Counted from the first letter of the stretch, positions 36,136-45,218 are shown. The stretch is 64,000 bases of DNA from Lachnospiraceae bacterium (GCA_009774145.1 VSND01000016.1:7932-71931); one strand, 5' to 3'. A program made the numbers and translations. Notes: generated from the sequence alone by a model not told the origin.

Positions 36136-37218
36136 TTATTTTTGCGACAGCAGCCACGCCATGATATGAACCGCCTGCTGAAATTCGCCGTTATGGATCA
36201 TCTTCTCCAGTTCCGCAGCCGAATATTTGCGGACATTCAGAAATTCCGTCTCATCCAGCTTCTGCTCTGCGGATTTCCGACAGTTTCCGGCTGCAAACAC
36301 ATATGCATAATTATCTGAAATTGTAGCACTGGAAGGAACCGTGATCACATGCTTCCAGTCATCCGATACATATCCGGTCTCTTCCAGAAGTTCTCTTCTG
36401 GCTGCCTCCATCGCTTCCTCTGCTGCCGCAAAGTCACGTCCAAACCTGTATTCCCTGCCGTCCATCCGTTCAATACCGCCTGCGGGAAATTCCGTTGTCA
36501 CCTGCCGGATTCCCGGACGGAACTGCCGGACGCAGAGGTAATTTCCTTCTTCATCCGATGCGACGATCACCGCATAGTCTCTGCGGCTGTAATTGTAAAA
36601 CGGTTCATATACCTTTCCATCCGGAAGCTGATACGCCGTCCTCCGGAAATCGATCCATTCGTCCTGCACAAGGTGCTCTGTACGGACCTCCCGCCAGTCC
36701 AGAGCTTCCGGTTCGTCAAAAACCTCCTCTTTTTCATGAGTTTCGCTCATTTTGTCATTGAAGTACTCAAAGCCATGGTCATCGCACCATTCTGCAGCAA
36801 TCTCATAATACTTTTTCTCCTGAAAATCATACCACTGCTGTTCGATCCCGAATCTGCGGACAGCATCCTTGAATCTGCGGAAAGCCCCTCTTCCTCTGAT
36901 TGCATGTTCCAGTGAATCCTGTATCCTCCCTTCCGGAAGGTCCCAGATAAACCGCTCCATAATGCTGTACTCGTGAATATCAAATCTGGTCGGCAGCCCG
37001 AAAAACCGTGTATGCCATCCTTCCTCGATCATGTCTGCCAGCTCCTGATCTTCCTCATCATACTCTCCCATAAACGGCGCTTCCGGGAGACTGACGATTT
37101 CCATCTTCTCTATATCAAGATACTGCTTCCACGTATCGTCCGCCGTCTCTATGGCATCATAGACAAGCTGCAGCGGAACAGTCACTCTGCCCGGTCTGTC
37201 ATTTCCATTAGATTTCAT
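36136..37218 (-). CDS. UPF0158 domain fused to ADP-ribose pyrophosphatase-type NUDIX
   Basis: 360-aa fusion. Residues about 10-160 match UPF0158: LQLVYDAIETADDTW, an acidic YDEEDQELADMIEEG, DIHEYSIMERFIWDLPEG and FRRFKDAVRRFGIEQQWYDF. Residues about 175-360 are a NUDIX domain close to ADP-ribose pyrophosphatase: YAVIVASDEEGNYLCVRQFRPG, EFPAGGIE and ARRELLEETGYVSDDW. The ATG at 37218 has GGAGGGA and replaces a frame start 26 codons upstream. UPF0158 function is unknown; the fusion and the NrtR-like neighbour suggest nucleotide-sugar metabolism or ADP-ribose clearance. Confidence 0.85.
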   Translation of the reverse strand: MKSNGNDRPGRVTVPLQLVYDAIETADDTWKQYLDIEKMEIVSLPEAPFMGEYDEEDQELADMIEEGWHTRFFGLPTRFDIHEYSIMERFIWDLPEGRIQDSLEHAIRGRGAFRRFKDAVRRFGIEQQWYDFQEKKYYEIAAEWCDDHGFEYFNDKMSETHEKEEVFDEPEALDWREVRTEHLVQDEWIDFRRTAYQLPDGKVYEPFYNYSRRDYAVIVASDEEGNYLCVRQFRPGIRQVTTEFPAGGIERMDGREYRFGRDFAAAEEAMEAARRELLEETGYVSDDWKHVITVPSSATISDNYAYVFAAGNCRKSAEQKLDETEFLNVRKYSAAELEKMIHNGEFQQAVHIMAWLLSQK

Positions 37219-37381
37219 GGACTCTTCCCTCCATTCTGTACTTATGTCCGTGTTTTTATTATATACGGATTCTTTTTTCCCTGCAACCGGCAACAAAATA
37301 TTATCGTTTCAAAGTTGTATTGGCAGCAAAAATCAACTATAATGATATTCGCAATGAAATTCGAAAAAAGGAAGAACCTGC

Positions 37382-38926
37382 ATGAACCTTAACAGCATTT
37401 TCAATAAAAAAAAGAACACTCTCACATGGCATGAAACCATCAAAGACGGAATCGAAAAACTGGAAGCCGGAGATTTGTCGGCACTGCGGATTGTATATTC
37501 GGCTTTTTCCACCCAGGACAGCAGACTGATCCGGCGGGCAGGAGAGGCAATCCGGCTGCATATGGGCTCCATGACGCAGACGCAGCTTTTCAGGCTCTGC
37601 GAACGCTTCCGGACGTTTACCTCTCTGGAGTGGGGCATCGACTGGGCAGACATACATCTGGAACCGATCAAAAAAATGCTTCCGGCAGATACCTGGCGCT
37701 TTGTACTGATCCTGGGCTCCTTTCATCCAAGCGGATACTTTCGGGAAGCATGCATCCGTGATATGGAAGACCGAAAAGGCATGCTCGTCTGGCTGTTTCC
37801 CCGGGTCAACGACTGGGTCCTTCCGGTTCGGGAGACTGCCTGCCGGATACTGGAAGCACAGCTTCCCGGCTGCGGTGAAGAGGAACTTTTCACCTGTCTG
37901 CCGGCATATGAACAGCTGCAAAACTGCGGGCGGCGGACCAAGCATCAGATGCAGATGCTGGAAGAACATCTGACAGCAGGACTTTCCCAGGCTCTTGGGA
38001 AAATGGAGCCGGAGAAGATCCTCTGTCTGGCCCCCGCCGTGCGGGCCTCCCTGTACCGGAGCGCAGCACAGGCCAGGCTCTTTGACCTTCCAAAGATGGA
38101 AACCTGTCTGGCACTGGAAAAGCAATCCTGCCTGAAGCGGCTTCTGATCCGGAGGATTTTTGCCCATCCGGACTGTACTCCGGAATGGGCAGAACGCTTT
38201 CTTACAGACCGCTCTTCCCTGATCCGCCGGATGGCGGTGGAATTCCGGTATGAGCATCTGAAGGACTGTTGGCCCGGACTGGAACAGATGCTGCTGGACA
38301 AAAGCAGAGGCGTTCGGGAATATGCCGCCTATATTCTGGAACGGCGCAGCTCTCTGGATATCCGTGCATTTTATCTTGATCATCTTGGCAACGACCCTTC
38401 CTGGACCGCGATCCTGGGACTCTCGGAGTACAGTCACAGCGGAAACGTGCCCCGGCTTATGGAATTCCTCAGACATCCGGAACGCCGAATCATAAAATGT
38501 GCCCTCCTGGCTCTGGGAACGCAGGAAGATTTTACAGACGAATCTCTTTTATGGCATTACGTGCTGGACGAAAGTGTCGATCTGTCCAAAGCGGCATATC
38601 TGTCCATGCGAAAGAGAGATTTTCATCCAGGTGCAGCAAAGATCCATGCTGCCCTTTCCAGAGCCCGGACGGAGCATCACAGACGGTATCTTTTGAATCT
38701 GCTCCTTCTGGAAAACTACTGGGAACGCCTGCCGTATCTTCTTCTGCTGTACCGGCCGGAGCTTCCGGAACAGGAGCGAATCCTGTCCGGCATCCGCCGT
38801 CGTTCCATGTACCGGAAAATCTCCGGACCGCTGCGCGAACAGATTCTTCTGGCTCTGGAACAGACTGAAGACGTTCTCCCGGCAGAAATCGCAGAAGAAA
38901 TCCTGTATGCCATGAGATTTGTCTGA
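37382..38926 (+). CDS. HEAT-repeat-like protein
   Basis: Cytosolic helical-repeat protein of 514 aa. Repeating helix pairs such as FLTDRSSLIRRMAVEFR, MLLDKSRGVREYAAYILERR and FLRHPERRIIKCALLALG, spaced about 30-35 residues, show the HEAT/armadillo pattern. No catalytic motif is visible. Such proteins act as scaffolds, or as DNA glycosylases in the AlkD branch, but the AlkD residues are not recognisable here. AAAGGAAG precedes the ATG. It is divergent from the NUDIX genes and upstream of the phosphorelay locus on the same strand. Confidence 0.65.
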   Translation: MNLNSIFNKKKNTLTWHETIKDGIEKLEAGDLSALRIVYSAFSTQDSRLIRRAGEAIRLHMGSMTQTQLFRLCERFRTFTSLEWGIDWADIHLEPIKKMLPADTWRFVLILGSFHPSGYFREACIRDMEDRKGMLVWLFPRVNDWVLPVRETACRILEAQLPGCGEEELFTCLPAYEQLQNCGRRTKHQMQMLEEHLTAGLSQALGKMEPEKILCLAPAVRASLYRSAAQARLFDLPKMETCLALEKQSCLKRLLIRRIFAHPDCTPEWAERFLTDRSSLIRRMAVEFRYEHLKDCWPGLEQMLLDKSRGVREYAAYILERRSSLDIRAFYLDHLGNDPSWTAILGLSEYSHSGNVPRLMEFLRHPERRIIKCALLALGTQEDFTDESLLWHYVLDESVDLSKAAYLSMRKRDFHPGAAKIHAALSRARTEHHRRYLLNLLLLENYWERLPYLLLLYRPELPEQERILSGIRRRSMYRKISGPLREQILLALEQTEDVLPAEIAEEILYAMRFV

Positions 38927-38959
38927 ATCGCTGTAAAGATAAAAAGGAGAACTCCCGCC

Positions 38960-39088
38960 ATGATCCATATCGGTATCTGTGTTGATGAACCCGCATCTGA
39001 ACAATCTGAACCATATGACCGCACCGGTTGCTGTTCCCTCCTGTTCTGCCCACAACAGGCCGGACAACGGCAGATGTCTGAGCAGTAA
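38960..39088 (+). pseudogene. Short ORF resembling the start of an AgrA-like receiver
   Basis: A 42-codon frame with AAGGAG ten bases before its ATG. The first residues, MIHIGICVDEP, look like the N-terminus of LytTR-family receivers (typically MIHIAICDDEP), with one acidic-pocket Asp changed to Val. The rest (SEQSEPYDRTGCCSLLF) is not receiver-like and the frame stops. It is best read as a 5' remnant of a lost regulator gene; a genuine small protein is less likely. Confidence 0.35.
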
Positions 39089-39110
39089 CGGCAACGAAAA
39101 GGAAAACCAT

Positions 39111-39182
39111 ATGATAGACTTGATTTTATTGCTATCCTGTTTTACAATATTTTTTATGGGGATCTTGGAAATCCCAGGATGA
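39111..39182 (+). CDS. Candidate 23-aa membrane peptide
   Basis: ATG at 39111 with AAAGGA seven bases upstream encodes 23 residues, a single hydrophobic helix (LILLLSCFTIFFMGILEI). It lies 18 bases before the lone receiver gene. It may be a small membrane protein of the phosphorelay or the 5' remnant of a membrane kinase, as the preceding short ORF may be of a regulator. Too short for family assignment. Confidence 0.35.
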   Translation: MIDLILLLSCFTIFFMGILEIPG

Positions 39183-39200
39183 AATTAAGGAGGCTGCTGT

Positions 39201-39563
39201 ATGCGCAAACGAATTTTGGTAGTGGACGATGACGCAATGAATTTAAAGAGAACAAGAATGATTTTGGAGAAGCACTATAACGTACTCCTTGCAGAATCCG
39301 GAAGGGAAGCACTTGAAAAGATCAGATTCGAAAAAATCGACCTGATTCTTCTTGATATTGCAATGCCCATCATGGACGGTATTGAAACATTCCGGCGTAT
39401 GAAAGACTCCTATGTGGACATTCCCGTCATTTTCCTGACAGCATCCGGATATGAGGATGATGTGAAAAATGCAATCAGTCTCGGAGCTGTCAATTATCTC
39501 AAAAAACCGTTTTTCCCTCAGGAACTGTTAAAACGGGTAGAACTGGGGCTGAGTGAACAATGA
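39201..39563 (+). CDS. Single-domain (CheY-like) response regulator
   Basis: Stand-alone receiver of 120 aa: ILVVDDDAMN, phospho-Asp in LILLDIAMPIMDG (about residue 53), threonine in VIFLTAS and lysine in YLKKPFF are all present. There is no output domain, so it acts as a phosphate shuttle or by protein contact. GGAGG precedes its ATG. Its stop overlaps the next kinase ATG by four bases (ATGA), so both are made together, and the Hpt domain of that kinase is a natural partner. Confidence 0.92.
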   Translation: MRKRILVVDDDAMNLKRTRMILEKHYNVLLAESGREALEKIRFEKIDLILLDIAMPIMDGIETFRRMKDSYVDIPVIFLTASGYEDDVKNAISLGAVNYLKKPFFPQELLKRVELGLSEQ

Positions 39564-42421
39564 GAGCAAAAGGACAGACCAGTATTCATCTGCTTTTGGC
39601 CAGTATTGTCACCATGTTCGGCACACTGCTGATTCTGGCAATTCTGGCTCTGTCATGGGAACTATGGATGATCCCGGTGATTCTGACCGGCAACACGCTT
39701 GTGTGGATTCTGCATATTGGAAGAGCCGGCTCAGACAGTTTTTATGAGAATTTGTGTGTCGGACTTTTGATGGTCGGATTTTTTTTCTTTGGCGTACATT
39801 CGACCACCCTTTTTGACACCCCCGCAGTAGCCTGTCTGCTGATTCTTATTTTTTCCATGTTTAATAAAAAGCGGCTGTTAATTATGACGGCCGCCTTGTA
39901 TATACTGGAACTGCTGTATCATTTTTTCATTTTACATACAATAGGGCCTTATACCGGTACGCAGAATCTGATACGTCTTGGACTTGGTGCCATGGTGATA
40001 TCCGGTGCCATTATCATTGCAAGATATCGGATCAACCGGAGAGTGGAATCCCGAAAAATATATGACAGCACCTTATTACAGCTGGAAACCGCAGGCCGGC
40101 AGAATGCAGAATTTTTGTCCAATGTATCTCATGAGCTTCGGACTCCTATTAATATGGTTCTTGGACTCAGCGAAGTTATACTGGAAAAGGATATTTCTCC
40201 GGAGGTTTGTACCGACATGCAGTCCATACAGCTGGCTGGCAAACGTCTGTCCAACCAGATCAATAACATGCTGGACTATACAGAGATTGTGGAAGGTACA
40301 CTGACTCCATCGAAAGAACCCTACATGATTACTTCGATACTCAATGATATCATCACCATGACTGCCATGCAGAACAGCAAGCATCGGCTTGAAATGGTGT
40401 TTGATCTTGAGCCGAAAACTCCATCTGTCCTGATTGGAGATGCAGAAAAAATCTCCCATGTTCTTAAGATCCTTCTGGAAAATTCGATCAAGTTTACAGA
40501 AGAAGGAGGCATTAACATCTGCATTGGATACCGACAGGAAAGTTATGGAATCAATCTGATTATTGATATCCATGACACCGGCATCGGTATGACGGATTCT
40601 CAGCTCATGCAGATGTGTGATGATTTTTATCAGGCCGACTCCGGAAGCAGCCGGCTTGCCGGCGGGCTTGGGCTCGGACTTCCGATTGCCCGGGGACTGC
40701 TTCATGCCATGGGGGGATTTATCCATTTTGACAGCAAAAGCCATCAGGGACTGCATACTCATATCACCATCCCCCAGGAAGTGAAGGATTACACTCCTGC
40801 CATGGTTCTTGCACATCCGGAACAGCTCCGCGTTGCATGCTATTTTCGAACAGAAAAGTACATGAGTGACGAAATCCGGCGATATTATGACAATATGATC
40901 CTGCATATGGTCGAAGGACTTGGTATAGAAGGTTATCAGGCTCATAATTTTGAAGGGCTGCTCAAACTGTTGAAAAACCATGTGCTGACTCACGTTTTCA
41001 TCGCGCAGGCGGAGTATGAAGAAAATCGTTCTTATTATGAAGAGCTCGCCACTACACTTCGGGTGGTTGTCATTGCAGAACGAGATTATACGATGGCCAA
41101 CGACAGCCGGCTTCTGGTGATCCGCAAGCCATTTTTTGCACTTTCTGTTGTAAACCTGCTCAATGGAGATACCATTAAAAACGGATTCGGTGAAGCACAG
41201 GCTGCCGGACGCAAGCCATTTTTCTGCAAAGGCGTTCGGGTCCTTGCCGTTGACGATGAAGAGATGAATCTTGTAGTCGCAAAGGGTGTCCTTGGCAGCT
41301 ACGGCATACAGGTAGATACCTGCCTGAGCGGAAAGGAAGCAATCGAACGGTGTTCCGGCAATTCCTATGATATTGTTTTTCTGGATCATATGATGCCGGG
41401 CTTTGATGGTGTGGAAACGCTGAAGAGAATCCGCGAAATCAACAATGGCATGTATCAGGAGCGTCCGGTCATTGCTTTGACTGCAAATACCATCAGCGGC
41501 GCACGGGAAATGTTCCGCAATGAAGGATTTACCGAGTTTATACCAAAACCCATCGAACGTGCTGTCCTGGAGCGGGTACTTCGTAAGGTACTTCCCAAAC
41601 AATACCTCCAGTACGGGACACAGCCGGCAAAGACCGAAAAACGGTCGGAAACGGCTGAATCAAAGAAAAACGTGGCAGAAGAATACAGACCGAATGAAAT
41701 CCATACCGGAAATACTGCTTTGAACCAGGGCGGCAAAACTTTTACCGAATCTGTGAAGACAACGCAGGATTCACCCAACAAGGTTTTCGCAGACCCCACA
41801 AACCCGAAACCGGATTCCTCTGATCACGCTTATTCGCAATCTGCAGAACCAAAGCCGGATTTTTCTGACGATGCTTATCCGGAACCTGCTGAAGCAAAAC
41901 CGGATTTTTCTGACGATGCTTATCCGGAACCTGCAGAACCAAAGCCGGATTCACCCGACAGAACTTATTCAGAACCTGCAGAACCGGATTCTTCTGATGA
42001 GATTTTCTCAGAAATCAGGCATTCCGAGGAATTTCTTCCGGAAGAACCTGTTCTTGCAGAGGGGACTTCTCTGTCCTTTCTGCCTCTCACCCGGATCGGC
42101 ATTAATGTGCAGCTCGGACTGGATTATTGCTGCGGAGAGGAAGATTTTTATATGGAAATGCTGCAGATGTTCTATTCCCAGGCAGCAGAAAAGAAAGCCG
42201 AACTGAACGATCTGTTCGAAGCTTCCAACTGGAATGACTATACGGTCAAGGTGCATGCATTAAAAAGCACTTCCATGACAATCGGTGCAGAACAGCTGGC
42301 AGAACAGGCCAAATTGCTGGAACAGGCCGGAAAAAAGGGAAACATCGGATATATCCAGCACGATCACCCCAATCTGATTCGTATGTACGACAAAGTCTGC
42401 GAAACGATTGCCGGATTATAA
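39560..42421 (+). CDS. Hybrid histidine kinase with pseudo-receiver, receiver and Hpt
   Basis: 953 aa. The N-terminal membrane part has about five or six helices (residues 10-155). HisKA follows with NVSHELRTPINMVLGL (His near 190), then an ATPase with LLENSIKFTEEG, DTGIGM and GLGLGLPI. A degenerate receiver without phospho-Asp (about 410-540) is followed by an intact receiver (about 560-680; IVFLDHMMPGFDG). A Pro/Asp/Glu-rich linker built of 15-residue repeats (about 735-815) leads to a C-terminal Hpt domain with VHALKSTSMTIGA (His near 899). This is a full phosphorelay in one chain. It is coupled to the upstream CheY-like gene and probably feeds or draws from it. Confidence 0.9.
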   Translation: MRAKGQTSIHLLLASIVTMFGTLLILAILALSWELWMIPVILTGNTLVWILHIGRAGSDSFYENLCVGLLMVGFFFFGVHSTTLFDTPAVACLLILIFSMFNKKRLLIMTAALYILELLYHFFILHTIGPYTGTQNLIRLGLGAMVISGAIIIARYRINRRVESRKIYDSTLLQLETAGRQNAEFLSNVSHELRTPINMVLGLSEVILEKDISPEVCTDMQSIQLAGKRLSNQINNMLDYTEIVEGTLTPSKEPYMITSILNDIITMTAMQNSKHRLEMVFDLEPKTPSVLIGDAEKISHVLKILLENSIKFTEEGGINICIGYRQESYGINLIIDIHDTGIGMTDSQLMQMCDDFYQADSGSSRLAGGLGLGLPIARGLLHAMGGFIHFDSKSHQGLHTHITIPQEVKDYTPAMVLAHPEQLRVACYFRTEKYMSDEIRRYYDNMILHMVEGLGIEGYQAHNFEGLLKLLKNHVLTHVFIAQAEYEENRSYYEELATTLRVVVIAERDYTMANDSRLLVIRKPFFALSVVNLLNGDTIKNGFGEAQAAGRKPFFCKGVRVLAVDDEEMNLVVAKGVLGSYGIQVDTCLSGKEAIERCSGNSYDIVFLDHMMPGFDGVETLKRIREINNGMYQERPVIALTANTISGAREMFRNEGFTEFIPKPIERAVLERVLRKVLPKQYLQYGTQPAKTEKRSETAESKKNVAEEYRPNEIHTGNTALNQGGKTFTESVKTTQDSPNKVFADPTNPKPDSSDHAYSQSAEPKPDFSDDAYPEPAEAKPDFSDDAYPEPAEPKPDSPDRTYSEPAEPDSSDEIFSEIRHSEEFLPEEPVLAEGTSLSFLPLTRIGINVQLGLDYCCGEEDFYMEMLQMFYSQAAEKKAELNDLFEASNWNDYTVKVHALKSTSMTIGAEQLAEQAKLLEQAGKKGNIGYIQHDHPNLIRMYDKVCETIAGL
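41767..42012 (+). repeat. 45-bp tandem repeats coding a Pro/Asp/Glu linker
   Basis: Imperfect 45-base units encode AEPKPDFSDDAYPEP and variants about five times within the hybrid kinase, joining receiver to Hpt. Two central copies are almost identical. The unit number is likely to vary between strains by slippage. Confidence 0.75.
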
Positions 42422-42442
42422 AATTACAGGAGGGAGCATCAG

Positions 42443-45142
42443 GTGATAAAAAAATGGTTTGAAATCATCTTTAACCACAAAATCGCTTTGCGCGAACGTA
42501 TGTTCCGTATTGTTACAGGTATCTGTATGGTTGCACTGATGATCATCCTGCCTATGGGCAGGAATCTTATGAATTTGCTGATTCTTGCAGCAAGTCTTAT
42601 CTGCATGGCTGCAGTCGTGAAAATCAGTATCCAGAAAAAATGCATCAATACAGGAGCTACGCTCATTACAATACTGCTGCTTCTGCTTTTTCCACTGAGC
42701 TTTTTTACAGCAGGCGGATTTTACAGCGGAATGCCGGAATGGTTTGTCCTTTGCTTTATCTATATCAGCATTACCCTGGAAAGAGGAAGAAAAGCTGTTT
42801 TCTTCCTGCTCTGTACAGCAGAGACTCTGCTTTGTTATTCCATAGCCTTTTCTTATCCGGAATTAATAGCGCAGAATACTAAAAGCAATTCCTTCTTTGG
42901 CTCTGCTGTTTCTGTCATACTGGTAAGTATCCTGACCAGTGTACTGCTTTTATTTTTGATCCGGCTTTATGAAGAGGAAAATGAATTTTCCAGACAGCAG
43001 AAAAAGGAAATTGAGGAACTGAACCGGGCGGAAAATCATTTTTTTTCCAGCATGAGCCATGAGATACGCACCCCGATCAACACGATCATCGGGTTGAATG
43101 AGTTTATTCTTCGGGAAGACATTCCGGAAGATGTAGCCGAGAACGCCAGAAATATTCAGAGCGCCAGTAAGATACTGCTGACTCTCATCAATGATATTCT
43201 GGACCTGTCCAAGATCAAATCCGGAAAGATGGAAATCGTCAATGTCTCCTATGAAACCGGCGCACTTTTTTCAGAAATCGTCAATATGATCTGGATCAAG
43301 GCCAGAGAAAAAGGGCTGGATTTCCGGCTGCATGTAGATCCTTCCATCCCAAGCATGCTCTGCGGCGATGAAGTACGCATTAAGCAGGTTCTGATCAATC
43401 TGCTGAATAATGCGGTCAAATACACAAGCGAAGGCTCCGTCACACTCTCCATCCGCTGCGAAAGACAGGGCCTGAACCGGGTACGTGTCTGGTATTCGGT
43501 AGAAGACACCGGCCAGGGTGTGAAAAAAGAAAATATCCCGTATATTTTCAACGCTTTCAAGCGGGTAGACGAGGAAAAAAACCGGCATATTGAAGGCACC
43601 GGACTGGGGCTGAGTATTGTTCATCAGCTGGTGGAACTGATGGGAGGAGAGATCAGCGTCAACAGCGTCTATACCAAAGGTTCCACCTTCCTTGTTACTC
43701 TGGAACAGGACATTGTGGAGGATAAGGAACTTGGCACCTTTACTCTGGATTCCCGTACAAGAACCCGCAAAGGAGCACAGTATCAACAGAGTTTTGAGGC
43801 ACCTGAGGCACACATTCTGGTCGTAGATGACAATGACATGAATCTGACTGTGGTGCGAAAACTGCTTTCGGCTACAAAGATACAGATTGATACAGCACTC
43901 AGCAGCGCTGAATGTTTGAAATTAACGCAAAAACAGCACTATGATGCGATTTTGATGGATCATCTGATGCCGGAGATGGACGGCATACAGTGTCTTCATG
44001 CACTTCGTACACAGCCGGGAGGTTTGTGTCAGGAAGTCCCTGTCATCGCGCTGACAGCCAATGCAGGAAGCGACAATCAACTTCTCTACCGCAAGGAAGG
44101 CTTCAGCGGCTATCTGGCCAAGCCGGTCAGCGGTGCCCTGCTGGAAGCAGCGGTTTTAAACGTTCTGCCCAAAGAACTTGTAAATCTGAGTGAAGAAGCC
44201 AGCCAGGCGGAAATTGGCAAAGACGTCCTGATCTTTGAACAGACGCAGAGACGCCCCCTTATGGTCACGACCGACAGCGTATGTGATCTGCCGGAATCCC
44301 TGATCAAAGAATTTGGCATATCCGTATGCCCTTATTATGTCTGTACCGATCAGGGGCGTTTCCTGGATGACATTGAGCTGAAAGCAGATGAACTGCTGGA
44401 GCATATGGCTTCCGGAAAAAAGGGATGCTCACAGCCTCCGGAAGTGGCAGACTATGAAAAGTTCTTCGCACAGAAGCTGACAGAAGCTCAGTACGTGGTC
44501 CACATCACCATGGCAAAGCATTCCAGCAACGGATATTACAATGCCCTGGAAGCGGCAAAATCCTTTGAAAATGTCACCGTGCTGGACTCCGGACACCTCT
44601 CCAGCAGCATGGGCCTGGTCGTACTGTATGCCGCCTCCATGGCTGAAAAACATGCCTCCAGAACGGAAATCGTCAAAGCAGTGACAAAGATACGGCGCTA
44701 TATTTCCTCTGCCTTCATCATCGACAGCACTCATATGATGTGCCAGTCCGGACAAATCTCCAGACGGATACAGATTCTCTGTGATGCGCTGCTTCTGCAT
44801 CCGGTCATTGTACTTAAAGGCAGCCGGATGGTCGTAGGCGGCATGGAGATGGGCAGTTTTGAACGCGTCGCAAAACGTTATATCCGAAAAGCGCTTCTGA
44901 ACCCAAGGAGTATTGACCGACGGATTCTTTTTATTACCTATGCAGGAATGGATTCCAAACGTATCCAGTACATTCAGGATCTGGTGAAGCAGTATTGTCC
45001 TTTTGAGCGAATCTATCTGCAGAAAGCATCTCCTGCTATTGCCAGCAACTGCGGTCCGGGCTCCTTTGGACTGTTATTTATGAAAAAAAATGAAGCTGTT
45101 ATTTCTTTCTCCGAAGCTTCAAAAAAAGAAGCTGCACATTAA
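42443..45142 (+). CDS. Hybrid histidine kinase-receiver fused to a DegV domain
   Basis: 899 aa with a GTG start (AGGAGG upstream). Five or six helices (about 10-175) precede HisKA with MSHEIRTPINTIIGL (His near 205), an ATPase (NLLNNAVKYT, DTGQGV, GTGLGLSI) and an intact receiver (about 457-585; AILMDHLMPEMDG). Residues about 605-895 form a DegV/EDD fold: MVTTDSVCDLPESLI, ITMAKHSSNGYYNAL, VLDSGHLSSSMGLV and the C-terminal NCGPGSFGLLFM. DegV/FakB proteins bind fatty acids, so this may be a lipid-responsive output or sensor on a kinase. It lies 21 bases after the Hpt kinase, same operon. Confidence 0.9.
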   Translation: MIKKWFEIIFNHKIALRERMFRIVTGICMVALMIILPMGRNLMNLLILAASLICMAAVVKISIQKKCINTGATLITILLLLLFPLSFFTAGGFYSGMPEWFVLCFIYISITLERGRKAVFFLLCTAETLLCYSIAFSYPELIAQNTKSNSFFGSAVSVILVSILTSVLLLFLIRLYEEENEFSRQQKKEIEELNRAENHFFSSMSHEIRTPINTIIGLNEFILREDIPEDVAENARNIQSASKILLTLINDILDLSKIKSGKMEIVNVSYETGALFSEIVNMIWIKAREKGLDFRLHVDPSIPSMLCGDEVRIKQVLINLLNNAVKYTSEGSVTLSIRCERQGLNRVRVWYSVEDTGQGVKKENIPYIFNAFKRVDEEKNRHIEGTGLGLSIVHQLVELMGGEISVNSVYTKGSTFLVTLEQDIVEDKELGTFTLDSRTRTRKGAQYQQSFEAPEAHILVVDDNDMNLTVVRKLLSATKIQIDTALSSAECLKLTQKQHYDAILMDHLMPEMDGIQCLHALRTQPGGLCQEVPVIALTANAGSDNQLLYRKEGFSGYLAKPVSGALLEAAVLNVLPKELVNLSEEASQAEIGKDVLIFEQTQRRPLMVTTDSVCDLPESLIKEFGISVCPYYVCTDQGRFLDDIELKADELLEHMASGKKGCSQPPEVADYEKFFAQKLTEAQYVVHITMAKHSSNGYYNALEAAKSFENVTVLDSGHLSSSMGLVVLYAASMAEKHASRTEIVKAVTKIRRYISSAFIIDSTHMMCQSGQISRRIQILCDALLLHPVIVLKGSRMVVGGMEMGSFERVAKRYIRKALLNPRSIDRRILFITYAGMDSKRIQYIQDLVKQYCPFERIYLQKASPAIASNCGPGSFGLLFMKKNEAVISFSEASKKEAAH

Positions 45143-45177
45143 AGCCGGACACGTTTCACGCGCCTGTGCCCTTTTCA

Positions 45178-45209
45178 GACTCAGCGGATCAGACCGGTCC
45201 CGCTGAGTC
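45178..45209. terminator. 10-bp stem hairpin between convergent genes
   Basis: GACTCAGCGG (45178-45187) pairs with CCGCTGAGTC (45200-45209). It sits between the DegV-kinase stop and the convergent symporter stop. No T-run follows on either strand, so a termination role is only likely from position. Confidence 0.4.
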
Positions 45210-45218
45210 GAAGTCCGG

